Counted from the first letter of the stretch, positions 1-11,435 are shown. The stretch: 64,000 bases of DNA from Serpula lacrymans var. lacrymans S7.9 (GCF_000218685.1 NW_006763299.1:1690031-1754030); one strand, 5' to 3'. Made by a program: numbers and translations. Notes: generated by a model not told the origin, from the sequence alone.

Positions 1-1842
1 TCACGTTATCCGATAGTTCCTTCGCCAAGGCATATCCCGATACCGTCAATGAAAAGTTTGCTCAACATTGGGACACCTGGTTTACGCAAGACGATGTCAA
101 CCAACTCAAGGCAGCCGGAATTAACACTGTTAGAGTTCCCGTGAGTGCTTTCTTTCATTCACTTTCCCTTTATTTCTGATATATGCCCGCGTTAGCTTGG
201 CTATTGGATCGTCGAAGCGCTCGTGGACTGGCCAATTGAAACATATCCTCAAGGAGGGTTGACTTATCTCGTAAATCATATTATATTCCATGCAGTTATA
301 GTTATAACGTGACTGACGATCTTAAAGCGTCGGGGTTTAAGTTGGCTCCAGGATGCCGGTATTACTGCTATTCTCGATCACCACGCACTTCCGGGTGTAC
401 AGACACCCAACCAACAATTTACTGGAAAGTTCGTGACCCCTTCCACATGGTCATATTCGTTATTCTGACATTCTGTGGTAGCTGCACGACCGATATTCAA
501 TTTTACGTGAGTTCATTTAGCTCTTTTTCCGTATATGTATCATCATACTCATATCTCCCATAGACTCCTTATAACTACCACCGTGCTTTAGTGTGGACTG
601 CTGTTATGGCCACTCTTTCACATCTTGACCCTAACTTCGGTAGCGTGGCTGCTATCGAGGCTGTAAATGAGCCAATCATGGATGCAAATGAGACTCCGGA
701 TTATGGGTACTGTGAGCTTACCTGCTTCGTCACCCCGTTTTATATTATTCACATTTCTCAAAACCAGTCCAGAAGTATTTTGTGGAGACTGTTCGCGCAG
801 TTGAGCTGATGCTAGGAATTTCCGTACCAAGCATGTCTCTTAACGTCTCCGTTTCGTCCAGTAATGTTACTGCTGCGATGATCGAAGTCTCCAGCTATTC
901 AATTTTCAGCCCTGAAGTCCAATCTGCATTGGCAGCGGCTGCCCCAATTTTGCTCGATATCGGTTCCCAGTTTAGTATGGAGACTATTTTCGATTTCAAC
1001 CTCACTTCAGCGCCTCTTTACAACAGTCGAGAGCCATTGATTACCAAGTACGTTGGTCATGTATGATGAAGAAATAGAGATTAATGCCTGTTTTCCCCCC
1101 GAAACAGTTTTATGGATGTCAATTGGCAATACGATAATCCTCCCAACCCTGCATATGCTGCAATAGGGCCTCAAGGATATGACAACCATCTTTACTACTC
1201 GTCAGTTTTTCTTTCATCATCATAGGGACTATTCACTGACTCGTTATCTCCGATAGGTACGGAGTATGTCTCTACTTTTCTCTCTTGAGTTACGTCTGAT
1301 GATATGCGAAACAGGGAGTGGCTGATCCTAACCCAACCGCTTACCTTGAAAGCGTCTGCAGTAAGTTTGAACCGACTGCAGCAAGAAATCCTTATGCTCA
1401 TTAGTCATTACTAGATTTGAATCGTATCCAGGCTGACGCGGCTCTCGGCGATACCCCTCTATGGTTTGGAGAATGGGGGTTACCTACTCAGTTTAACGCA
1501 ACGGATGAATTTCTATACCAGTGGGCTGATGCTCAAAAGTGGGCATACAGTAAAGGCGCGGGATGGATTGTGAGTCTCCTATGACATGTTGATTGTACAA
1601 ACAGAATCCTGATGAAAACTAGTTCTGGAATTTCAAGACAGAAATCTCAGAGTTGGCCGCTGGGCTAGCTAGACAATGGCAAGTGATGAGATTCCACCAA
1701 TTAAACACATGCTTTCTAATCATCGCTGCTCGCGCACAGGTCTTATTTGGAAGGTTTGAAATTGGGTTTCTTTACGATGGATCCATCACAGTACAACAAT
1801 GCCAGCGTGTGTGATGCGTACATAAACAGCACGAGCACTTGA
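1..1842 (+). CDS. Exo-1,3-beta-glucanase, GH5 family, 5' partial
   Basis: This gene enters from the left edge without its start and ends at the TGA at 1840-1842. Spliced pieces give the GH5 order: AGINTVRVP at about 108-139 joined to LGYWIVEALVD after a short intron, ILDHHALPG near 360, the acid/base motif VNEP at about 664, and the nucleophile motif LWFGEWGLP at about 1460, followed by GAGWIFWNFKTE. These are the conserved residues of fungal exo-beta-1,3-glucanases, which release glucose from wall beta-1,3-glucan and act in the wall or outside the cell. The C-terminus is rich in N-glycosylation motifs (NNAS, INST). At least eight introns of about 50-70 bases break it up, which is usual in this group. 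Both catalytic glutamates are visible, so I see no sign of inactivation. The missing N-terminus would hold the signal peptide. The family is clear; the exact substrate is inferred. Confidence 0.88.
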
Positions 1843-2497
1843 TAGTCTTCTCGTATACGACAATTCCGTAACTTATTGTTCATAAGGCGGGTTTTTTTGC
1901 CGAAGATAGTCACATTACTTGTCCTCTCGCTCATCGCAACTTCGTATCATATCTGCTTGCTTTTTTTCCCCAGGTCTAGTCGGATAATCAGGTGTTGTAC
2001 ATGATATGGTACCAAGAGTTTCTGACGTTGGACAAGTGTTGGCATTGACATGTGTTGTGGTAATTGCCTTTCACAGGCTCGAATTGTTAGCTTCAAATAC
2101 CTACTAGCTGCTTGTAGTACGAACATAAGATAGCAATACAATGATTGATTCAAAATTTTAGAGTGATGACTTGGCAGCGGCGAAGCCAGACAAGATCAGA
2201 CACCCCTGACTGGTTTTCTACTTAATTTGTGACATTCGTGAACTCAATCGTTCCTCAAGGCCTCGAGCTTCAAGATTCAAGGCTGAGCTGGTTTCTGTGA
2301 TCATTACGCTACTGAGAGGGCTGACTTTTAGTTAGTACGTATACTTAAGTAGTGCTTTCGTTACTACCAGTGAGGATGACATGTGGGCGGAGGCACCGGG
2401 GCACGACATTTCCCACGTCCGCACATCACATCAAGACTTCCGACCTGTGCCTTCGCTCGTAGGGGCGACGTCCAAGTATCTTGAGGGTTTAACGACC
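1843..2497. other. Intergenic region
   Basis: About 650 bases lie between the GH5 gene and the YTP1-like gene. No protein of a known family was recognised. The last 160 bases align with the region just upstream of YTP1-like copy B at about 16985-17117, but with substitutions and indels, so they are the diverged duplicate promoter. Confidence 0.6.
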
Positions 2498-4543
2498 ATG
2501 CCTAAACTATCTACGTTACCCACATTTTTGTCGGCACTCGTCCTCACCGCCGTGGTCGTATCCGCTCACGAACATCATGATGAACTAAGCGAAGAAGAGG
2601 CTACAGCTCCAGTCGATACCATCTTATGGATCCACATGGGCCTGCAAGCACTTGTCTGGGGCATTTTATTTCCTGTTGGAATGGTTCTCGGAATCACACG
2701 AAGTCGCTGGCACGTTCCCCTCCAGGTATATGCGATATCCAATAATTATAATCTCTCTGGACTGAGTTCTTGTTTTTGTTCAGAGTGCCGGCTTTGCACT
2801 GACAATAGCAGGCATAGTGTTGGGTCACTCTCATAAAGGGCGTCAATTCCTGCCTTCCGCACACGGTGTCTTCGCAAATGTCCTGTTCATCCCAATATTT
2901 GCTCAACTACTGCTTGGGATCTATCTTAAGCTACACATACATGAGCGCACCATACGACCTTACGCTGTTATCGCACATGGCATTGTAGGAAAATCCTATC
3001 CCGTACTTGGATGGACCCAAATGTTGTTGGGTGTGATCGCCTTCAGAGGTTATTGTCGGGATCACTTGGGCCAATGTTTAGCTCACTATATTATGGTGCG
3101 CTAATCCAACCATCATCCGTTTCTTGGGCACAGAGATATTAACCGATACAAAAAATCAGGGAAGTGGGTTCGTTGCTTACGGTGTTATCATGGCGATCTT
3201 GCTTGTGGTGGGCGAGGCTTGGGTGAAACGAAGTGGTCGCAGCCCAGAATGGTGGGATTCGTGGGTTATCACTTTGTGGGTGAGTCGTGTCATAATAATG
3301 TTGATCGGGTTTTTCTGATATCTGGTTCAACAAAGGGTATTGGTACGCATATAATCGTGATCGTAAGAACTGTTATTGATCGACATATAGTTAACACTTT
3401 CACCGAACACCGTGGATCAACGTGGTCTGTCAAGGACATGCAGCATACGTGAGCATATAGCCTCATTCCAGAGAATTATTGGTTGACCGTCTAACATCAG
3501 CATCATTGGCATCGTATGTACGAGATACTCACTCGCATCAATCAACCAGTATTACTTAACGTGATTATGCTGTAGGGTGGACGGGAGGCATACTAGGGAT
3601 ATTTGTATCTCAAAATAATCAAGTAGATATACACTCCTACTTAGCTGCTTTCGCTTTGCTAAAGTCTTTTATCAGCGCAATGTGGTTCCCGGTTTGATGT
3701 GAGTATATGTTAAAGTATTTGTATTAGGATGTCGCGATCATATTCTCACAGCATTATTTTGACTGGCTGGGCAATGTCGCAGCACGCTCAAGCTCTGGAA
3801 ATATCCACGAAGGTACGGCCTCCATCACTTTCTGCATCGTTTGAAATGCCTAATTAGCCGTTAAGGTTCATACAACTTTTGGATACACGCTTATGCTCGC
3901 TGGGTTTTCTCGCATAGTCGAAATCTGCTTTGTCCCATCGAAACCTTCAGATGTGTCCAACAGAGACGATCAAAGTGAACACACTCTTGCAGAGTCTACT
4001 CCAGTTTACTCGCCAAGTGATGATGGGAAGATGGCTGCTGCTAGAGCCTTCCGTCACCTCCCACCTTTCGTGAGTCCAAAGTGATATCGTTATAAACAGT
4101 ATTCAAATATGGGACTTTTCTTTTATGTGTGTAGCTTCTCATAGCATCTGGGTAAGGGCTCAATCATGATCTCGGCTTTAGCTTTGCATAACATATTTTT
4201 GCAGAATTTTGTTCATGTCCGCTACCGACGAGGAACTTGACTATGTACACGACAATGGCATGGATCATGTCACTTATCTTCTGATTATGTTCAGGTCCGT
4301 CCTGTTATATGATTTTACACTGCCCACTCATGACTAGATGGCATCAGTCTTGCATTCGCGTTGTACACTCTCATCCTCACGTTGATCCGCCTATTCTCTA
4401 CTACCGGAAGAAATGCCCAATCTTTCTCAACTACCGGTAACAACATTGAACTGGCCTCACCACGGAGCCTATCAAAATGGTACGCGCCAGTACCCAGAGA
4501 TGATGTTGCTACACATATCTTAGGACCCGATGAGGACGATTGA
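2498..4543 (+). CDS. YTP1-like multi-pass membrane protein, copy A
   Basis: The product matches the fungal family with an N-terminal DUF2427 domain and a C-terminal Ytp1 domain: a signal-like N-terminus ([20 protein letters not shown]), a His-rich lumenal stretch, then many hydrophobic helices. Ytp1 was noted for weak resemblance to electron-transport membrane proteins, but its role is unknown. I chose ATG 2498 because the same start is kept in copy B; an in-frame ATG at 2381 has no counterpart there. Exon 1 ends at 2725, the next starts at 2784, and the intron after HYIM runs about 3095-3159. Later exons include the WSVKDMQHT segment and the C-terminal tail ending in GPDEDD at 4543. Histidines on several helices (HEHHDE, GHSHKG, HGV) could bind metal or heme, which is inference. 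The stretch 2510-3604 is identical to copy B. Confidence 0.85.
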
Positions 4544-5235
4544 ACATAGCCTAAGTTTTGTTGCCCAGTTGTTCGAGATTACTTGAATTAATGGGCTAAA
4601 TTGGGTCGTAGTCTCGCGTATAAAATCGATTTGTTTGATAATACTGTAATTTTTGTTGATGTACTACTCTCTTCGAGCATGTTTTCCGTTTATTTGATGT
4701 TACTTAGATGCGGTTTCAAGTTTGAGTGGGTTGGCTTGCAACTTTTTCGTTGTCAGGTATGTAAATGCATTGGTTAGTGCTATATTTGGATACCTGAAGG
4801 TAAGTTAGTTCCTTATGCACTGAGATCTACCGCCACAATGAGCTCATTCTCGACTTCTTGTTTCTCCCCAGTCCACCACGACTATAGGCTGGCTATAAGG
4901 GGATCTTGTGACAGCTTTTGGGACGCGTACCCTATGTGTGCCGTCCTTCTAGGCGTTTACATTGAACCAGCATGACTGAATACAGAAGCCAAAAATTGAG
5001 TTTAAACAAATGAACTTTATACCAGTCTAGTTGTGTGAAAAAACCTACAGACACGCAATCACCATTCTTTGGACTGGCTCAGAAGTGATTGCATCACGCT
5101 ATATGTGCAGTCGGCATGACACTCATGTCCTTTTCTTCCACCCCTATAGTGGAACCCCTTTGGCCTCTATCTAGTGAGCTGATGAGACAGATCTTATCTT
5201 GTTGGCATATTTTATTCATAGCATAATAACATTCT
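4544..5235. other. Intergenic; orphan FMP52-type promoter duplicate
   Basis: The part around 4900-4995 aligns with 19510-19615, the promoter of the first FMP52-like gene: both carry the block TTTTGGGACGCGTACCC followed by TGTGTGCCGTCCTTCTAGG. No FMP52 coding sequence follows here; similarity stops near 4995 and transposon DNA begins at 5236. The simplest reading is that the duplicated unit included this promoter and that its gene was lost. Confidence 0.6.
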
Positions 5236-5377
5236 TGTTGCAATTGACATACCAGCACCTACTTACACTTCACTTTTCTGTACTTTTACTTTCATTTTCC
5301 AAGTCTCATGACCATTTACTTTACTTTTCGGACTGTTCATAGTCACATGACCAGTCATGTGACACATTACCTGACCA

Positions 5378-5545
5378 GTTGAAGGCTCTGGGAGTGAGGA
5401 ACAATCTCACAGGAGCTGGGACTCATGCCGAGACTGAGTCTTAAGAACGAGCTCCCCGCCACGGAATGCTCTGGCAGTCTCTTGTCCTCGTTTGACGACG
5501 TCTCTCTCATCGACTGCTCTTCCTCAGCTTTTGACCCTGGCCATG
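5378..5545 (+). repeat. Ngaro repeat A1
   Basis: This is the left terminal repeat of the Ngaro element. It contains TTGAAGGCTCTGGGAGTGAG, GACTCATGCCGAGACT, CCACGGAATGCTCTGGC and GCTTTTGACCC in the same order as A2. Confidence 0.8.
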
Positions 5546-6220
5546 TCCTCCCAACCCCGCAGGGCCTTGAAGAACATGGCATCCACTGTTCCACACACCT
5601 TGGATCCCATCCCAGAATCCTCATGCACTCTCAGCTCTCAGCCTGGCCTTCCATTCCCTTTGGACGAAATCAATGCCGCCCTCTCGTCCACCATCCCCTG
5701 TCCTCCTCCTTCGAGGCCTTCAACTTCCCCGCCTACTGGTGAGCGACGTGCTTGCCAGCCTACCACTCCTGATCCCAACCTCTCTGCCCTTCCATCCGGC
5801 CCCTTCCCTCGCCCTCCTTTCAAGTGCAACTGCATCGCTCCCCTGTTCGCCTCCCATGCCACTACCGTTCTCACTTCCACCCTCATCCGGGTCCTTCCTG
5901 CAAGAGGAAAGAAAAAATGTCATCGCCCCAACGACCCTCCTTGCCTCTGTCCAACTCCCCTTCCTCTCCTTCCTCCCCGCATGTCCCCACCTCTGCTGCC
6001 CCTCATGGTTTCTACACCAAAGACGATTTGCTCGCTGTCGCTGCCAACACCGCTGCCACTGCCCTTTGAGCCAAACTGCCTCCTGTTACGAACTATGTTC
6101 CCTATGGACTCTATTTCTTTTCAGAGTAACTACCTACCGCTACTCCTTCATACTTCCCACACTTGTTACTTATTATGGTCTCACCTGTTATTGTTTGTTC
6201 AACACAAATACCTGCCCTAA
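5492..6220 (+). pseudogene. Ngaro N-terminal proline/serine-rich reading frames, decayed
   Basis: Overlapping frames from about 5490 to 6220 give Pro/Ser-rich, low-complexity peptides and one segment ending FYTKDDLLAVAANTAATAL (to 6069), a type of sequence I associate with the short gag-like proteins ahead of the RT in basidiomycete Ngaro elements. The frame switches several times, so no single intact product is likely. Which frame was original cannot be decided here. Confidence 0.4.
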
Positions 6221-6548
6221 AGTAGACAGTATATATATACACCTGTATTGTAGTTACATCTTCAATATGATTGTACGCTTCAACAGTGCAACTTGGTATT
6301 CATCAGTAAATCCTCATCATCAGAATACGTCTCAAACTTGTGAACCACGGGCTTATCAGAAACCGCTTCGTCACTAGAAACCCCTTTTTACCAGGCTTGT
6401 ACATTCCAAGCGTAACACCTCCTCCGACACCCCTAGAACCATTCTCCCTGGCAGGTACATTGTTCCCCCCCCTTTATACCTTCCCTATCTTGCGTTGTGC
6501 CTCCATGCGCTCGCCTGTGCATCTAGCACCTATTGTGCCTTATTTGCG

Positions 6549-6614
6549 CTCCTCTATGTGCATACATGTGCTCCTCCATCTGCATACATGCACTCCTCTA
6601 TGCACATACATGCG
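6549..6614 (+). repeat. Three tandem 22-bp repeats
   Basis: Three copies of a 22-base motif of the form CTCCTCTATGYRCATACATG plus two bases lie head to tail at 6549-6570, 6571-6592 and 6593-6614. More degenerate CATACATG-like motifs follow to about 6740. They lie in the non-coding part of the Ngaro element between the N-terminal reading frames and the RT gene. Confidence 0.8.
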
Positions 6615-6805
6615 CTTTCCCCTGTTGTGGCTTGCCCGTGCTCATGCATATGCCTAAGCACATTCCAGTGTCTGCTTAAGCGCCTTCCATTTGCACCTAC
6701 ACGCGCTATCATGTGCGCCTACATGCACTCCTTCACGCATTTCCATACACTATCTGCTCTTCTGGAGTACTGACCTATCCCTGACCAGAACTTGCCTCCA
6801 GATCT

Positions 6806-9060
6806 GTGGCCAATGCCTCCACGCCTCCCCGGGTTCATTTATTGCCTGACCCCGCTTGCCTTAAACAGCTTTCCTGGTCAGACAGTGCCCACCCTGACGC
6901 GTTCATAAAGATCATGCGTGCCGGGTGGACTAAGTACTTCGCTATCCATTTACTCACCAATGAGCGCTCCCGTGCTGCCCTTTGTGTCAATCCCTCTTAC
7001 AGCAAGACTGTCTCCTTCACTGATGGCCGCATTAAGCTGAAAGAAGCTGAGCTTGATCCCTCTGGCAAACGGAATATCACTTACAGTGACCTCCGTGAAG
7101 CTGCCACTTGCTTCATCAAGCTTATTGATCAATACTTGAACTCTCCACATCGACACAAAATTGCAAACCTGTGGTACAGTCACTATGAAATACTCTTCAA
7201 CCGTAGTGACCTCCAGGTGCATTTCCCTCTTTATGTCCTATATGACATCCGCATTTGTTTGGCCTACATCCGCTGTTTGGCTACTTTCTCGCCCGCTGCC
7301 TTCCACCAGGCTGTTTGGGATGAGATTCTCGAGCAGCATCACATTTCTCAAATTTCGGCCATGCAGTCCTATGTCAAAAACTTGCAGTCATTGTCCTTTT
7401 GGACAAGTGAAGCTTCAGGCTCCACTTCCTCTACAACCCCTGCTGCCCCTCATTTGGCCCCGCCCATCCAGACTTCCTCTCATACCTCTGCTGGTTCTGT
7501 GGCTCTGACGCCCACAAACCACGTGACTGCACAGTCACTTCCACTGCTTTCCTTACAAAGGATAACAAAGGAAAGTGGACGGGCCCTGGCAACGTCTCAA
7601 TTTGCTTTGCCTGGAACGGGGCAAGAGGCTGCAAAGCCGCCCCTTGCAAGTATGCTCACCAGTGCACTTGCTGCGGGTCCGGCGAACACAATGGGCAATC
7701 CCACCCTGCGTAACTACTTTTTCCCCATTGTCACCCCTCTGCTCTGGCAGCAGTGGGACCATATGTGGTGTGATGCAGATGCCCTTCATTTATTCCCCGA
7801 TGTTCCAACGGGTATCCGAGACGGTTTTTGTCTTGGAGTTTCCTCCACTATTGCTTCCATGTTTTTGCCACTGAATCATAACTCTTCCATCCAGAATTCC
7901 AATTTTGTTCAACAAAATATTGCAAAGGAGCTCGAATGTGGGCATTATTCTCCCCCTCTCAATATCAATCTTTTCTCTCGTGCCTTTGGCCATTTTTGCT
8001 CCTCTCCTCTTGGAGTTACTTTCAACCCAAGCTGTGGTTTTTGATGTTGACGCTGCACATAGACGTATGCCCATTGCTCCGGAAGATTACCTACATGCTA
8101 CAATTGTTTGGGACAGCAAGGTATACATTGATAATGCCGCCTGTTTTGGCTGTGCAAGCTCTTCTGGTATTTTTGGCAGGGCTGCTGATGCAATCATTGT
8201 AATTTTTCATCACCACCAAATCTGTGACATTGTCAAGTGGGCAGATGATTTTGTTTTTTTCTATGCCACTGCCTCTGGTTTTCTTTATGACGCTTCTCTT
8301 ATCTGGTCAATTGCTGATCAGCTTGGGTGGCCATGGTCACCTGAAAAGTTCATAGACTTCAACTCCTCTTTTCCTTATATCGGTTTCTCATGGAACCTTG
8401 TTACTCATTCCGTTTCAATTCCAGACAACAAAAAATTAAAATATCTCCTCCGTCCTGCTGCCTGGACTCCTGGTCAATCAGTTTCAAAGTCTGATTGCCA
8501 AGTCCTTGTCGGGACTTTGAACCACTGTGCTATGGTCCTTGTAGCTGGCCGCATACATCTTTGCACTTTTTCCGCTTTGCTGCACAATTTCCACCCTCCA
8601 CACATTGTCTTTCTCGCCTTTGCATCCCTTCTGATGTTCTTGTCAAGATTTCTTGGTGATCTTCACAATTTTCCCTTCCCTGGTGCGAAATGCACCTATC
8701 TCTGCCACCTGCCCCTTCTCCTTCCATTATCTTTGTCAATGCTTCCACTTTGTGGGGTATATATTTTGTTTTCCAAAACTGCTTTCTCGCTTGGCAACTC
8801 CTGCTTGGCTGAAAATCTGATGGTCGTGATATTGGTTGGGCTGAGATTGTCGCTATTGAACTTGCGCTCCTAGCCATTATTCATCCAGGCCATTCAGACT
8901 GCCATTTTATCTTAAGTTCAGACAATTTGGGTGTTGTTGGAGCCTTTTCATCTGGCTCCTCCCATAACTCTCAGCAAAATTCTGTTCTCCGTTACATCAT
9001 TATCCTTTTCCAAGATTATTTCCTTTCTCCTTTTCCCCATCCCCCCCTGATTCCTCGTCA
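6806..9060 (+). pseudogene. Ngaro gag/reverse transcriptase/RNase H, internally deleted
   Basis: The first frame (6806-8044) begins with a gag-like domain and continues into the conserved lead-in to the RT (GIRDGFCLGV, NFVQQNIAKEL, CSSPLGV). The second frame (from about 8020, up to 8873) gives RT motif A (FDVDAAHRRMPI), FGCASSSGIFGR, motif C as KWADDF near 8237, YIGFSWNL and VLVGTLNHC. RNase H-like SSDNLGVVGAF follows in another frame near 8910. The stretch normally found between SSPLGV and FDVDAA is missing and the frame changes there, so an internal deletion removed part of the RT fingers. Frameshifts break the RNase H part. The catalytic aspartates of motifs A and C are kept. No tyrosine recombinase follows before B1. 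Confidence 0.8.
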
Positions 9061-9103
9061 TTTATTACCGTTTGTAGCCCCTTCCTCTGTATTGCACTTG
9101 TAG

Positions 9104-9191
9104 CCTCGGCTTCTCAGATCATGTTCTCCAGACCCCACCCAAACCTTTAGATAGAGACTCATCACATCCAGAGCAGTTGCACATGCGTGAG
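9104..9191 (+). repeat. Ngaro repeat B1
   Basis: This 88-base block with CCTCGGCTTCTC, CCCCACCCAAACCTTTAG and GCGTGAG is repeated as B2 at 9729-9816 with a handful of substitutions. Confidence 0.82.
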
Positions 9192-9728
9192 TTGAAGGCT
9201 CTGGGAGTGAGAAACAATCTCACAGGAGCCAGGACTCATGCCGAGACTGGGTCTTAAGAACAAGCTCCCGCCACGGAATGCTCTGGCAGTCTCTTGTCCT
9301 CCTTTGATGACATCTCTATTAAGAACAAAGCTTGAAGGAAGTGTCTAGCCACTTGCTGAGAGCAATCAGGGACTGGAACTAGAGTCCAATGTGAGTAACT
9401 AGAGAATAGGAAGCATTGGACTCTGCAATACTGTCCGAAGTTTTGTAAACAAAGGTAAACAAAGCAGCCACAAAGGCGAAATAATAGAGAACACAATCAA
9501 TAGTGAATGATAGAAGAATAGATAGAGAAAGGAATAAAAATATATAGGTAGCACAAAGGTGCAGAATCACCAAAACTAACAATCTCTCTCATTGACTGCT
9601 CTTTCTCAGCTTTTGACCCACCCACCCTCTTCCTTTTCTTTGTCTTTATCGTGTCTAGGATGGACTCTTTCCACCTTAGATACTCCCAGGTCTGGATAGA
9701 ACCTGCTCTGAGTAGCCACTCACTCTGA
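9192..9728 (+). repeat. Ngaro repeat A2 with a 264-bp insertion
   Basis: A2 repeats A1 from TTGAAGGCTCTGGGAG, but is interrupted at 9318-9581. The insertion is flanked by the direct repeat ATCTCT (9312-9317 and 9582-9587). Its reverse strand starts TGTTAGTTTTGG, so it may be a small LTR-like or non-autonomous element. A2 resumes with CTCTCTCATTGACTGCTC. Confidence 0.72.
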
Positions 9729-9816
9729 CCTCGGCTTCTCGGATCATGTTCTCCAGACCCCACCCAAACCTTTAGATAGAGACTTATCACATCCAGAGCA
9801 GTCACACACGCGTGAG
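9729..9816 (+). repeat. Ngaro repeat B2
   Basis: Right terminal repeat, a near copy of B1. It ends GCGTGAG at 9816, directly followed by the interrupted LTR (TGTCTAGACTC). Confidence 0.82.
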
Positions 9817-9962
9817 TGTCTAGACTCACCATGTGACTGGTCACATGCTGGACATCAGACTCTGAGCTTTATTTACAACTGTATAGTACCTCATGTATTG
9901 TAGTATATACACCTGAGCAATACATGGGGAAGGACTCAGCAAGCCTTCTCCTAGTGTATACT

Positions 9963-10399
9963 AACATTAGTGAAGGCACCCTCCTTTGATTGGTTGTACC
10001 ACCATTCCTTTGAGTTATAGCCTTCAATGGTTGTCCTCCAGTGCCCCAAGATAGAATCTTGTTGGTGTTGTCACAATTCTACCATTTATTTTTCTTCATC
10101 AGTTACACATTATTCTTTTTTCTCTGATTGGCCCTTTTCTATTACATTACATAAGCTTGAATCATTCCCATGCTTATTCCAAAACTCATAGCATTTAACA
10201 TTACACAAACCTCAGTCTCTTAATTATAAGACTGAGAAACATTCTCTATTAGTCTTCTCATAGTCTCACATATCTTGTGTTAAAACTAGACAAGATGAAA
10301 ACTGGATATAAAAGACCATTAATATGTATCATAATATAAGACAAATAAAACATTGTAACACAACTGAGGGGGAAAAAAGAGTGGTTCAAACAGATATCA
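9963..10399. other. Unassigned transposon-block sequence
   Basis: AT-rich sequence without a recognisable protein. Around 10226 it has a hairpin-like CCTCAGTCT...AGACTGAG motif, also seen in the copia LTR near 58790, so it may be a decayed copia LTR fragment. The similarity is short. Confidence 0.3.
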
Positions 10400-11435
10400 A
10401 CCTGGCGTGATGGTCATGTGAGCCCTTGATATTTGACTTGTACTCCTTTCTCTCCCTCATTTGACCAGGTGGTCCAATACAACCAGATTATTGGTAAGGC
10501 CATAGAACCATCAGATTTGGACTAGGTGGTGGACCAGTGGCTCCAGTTCCTTTTTTTTTAGCAGGACATTCATTTGTAGTGCAATTATTCTTGATTTTTG
10601 AATTATTTCTATGGACACATATTTTCTTTAAAATGCCTGACTGATAAGAAGGGAACTGTGTTAATACTAATAATATTTTTGCATTGTCTTTTTTTTATTG
10701 CATATATTTATAACATCATGACTTTGTCCCTCTTTTCTTATTGGACTTTATTTTATGGCTGTACAAACCTGTGACATTACACAGCATTCATTGTTCTATT
10801 GCTTTCTTTTTCTGATTTTGACAATTTTATCCTGTACTACCTATACAGGATTTGTCAGCATATATTCCTTTCTTCATGTTCCTTCTCATTCTATTTGCAC
10901 AGCTATAGTGTGCATAGCCTTTCTTTTTTTTGCTATATAAATCCCTGTATTCTACCTGGTAATAAATAAATAAAATTCAATCCAGACTTGTCCTCTAATC
11001 TCAAGTCCACTGTCTACTGCTGTTTGTGATCCAGTGTGGTCACAACACTTTTACTGCCATTGCTATTAACTGCTGTCATTGTCACTTGCCATCTACAGAA
11101 GCCACTGTTATCCCTTTCAATTAGAGTTCTTCTGAGCACTACAGTCTGCACTTTAGGAGCCTGCTATCACTGGCACTGGGAATCTTGTTACTTTCATTGT
11201 TTTAGTACAAAGCCCCTAAACTCCAAATTCTATCTATCCCTCCTCCTCCAAGTCCACACCCACACATCTCTGGGTTTCTCTTTGAAGGATTATTACACAT
11301 ACCACCCCACAAACAACCAGATCACCCACCGTTCTAGGAGGCAAAGCCTATACACAAGTTCCGTGGAATCTGGGAGAATTGTTGGTTAGTTTGTTTTTGT
11401 GTGTGGATTTCTAGCAACAGTCTCCATCATTAACA
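10400..11435 (+). mobile_element. Unit C, 5'-truncated copy
   Basis: This is the 3' part of the 1.8-kb LTR-like unit C seen complete at 45514-47331. It starts within the end of the unit's conserved reading frame (ending IEPSDLD then stop near 10525) and goes on through the TATA-like GCTATATAAATCCCTG near 10930, GTGGTCACAACAC near 11037, the GCACTACAGTCTGC block and the terminal TCCATCATTAACA ending at 11435. Its left limit is approximate. Confidence 0.7.

Larger units (their letters stand above)
5378..9816 (+). mobile_element. Ngaro-type tyrosine-recombinase retrotransposon, defective
   Basis: This 4.4-kb element has the split direct repeat layout of Ngaro elements: A1 at the left end, then coding region, B1, A2 and B2. 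A1 (from 5378, TTGAAGGCTCTGGGAG) recurs as A2 at 9192. B1 (9104-9191, CCTCGGCTTCTC...GCGTGAG) recurs as B2 (9729-9816). The element sits inside an LTR whose intact relative is at 47.6 kb, so both borders are defined, and no target duplication is visible, as expected for recombinase-driven insertion. It has a gag-like/RT/RNase H region but no tyrosine recombinase domain, so it could not move by itself. A fragment of such a recombinase lies far away at 63.3-63.9 kb. Confidence 0.82.
5236..9962 (+). mobile_element. Solo LTR (family B) split by an Ngaro insertion
   Basis: The segment 5236-5377 aligns with the first part of the intact solo LTR at 47587-47995, sharing the AATTGAC start region and the repeated CATGACCAGTCATGTGAC motif. 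The match resumes at 9817 with TGTCTAGACTC and goes on to about 9962. The two halves are separated by the Ngaro element. The 3' end has decayed and I cannot find its last bases or a target duplication. The LTR at 47.6 kb serves as the uninterrupted reference. Confidence 0.75.

Noticed and set aside
2381..2497. Upstream ATG at 2381 as the start of YTP1-like copy A
   Set aside because: The upstream residues have no counterpart in copy B, whose sequence there has diverged and lacks the same open frame; the signal-like peptide starts at 2498.
6549..6614. CRISPR-like array
   Set aside because: The repeats are directly head to tail without spacers, and the DNA is fungal.
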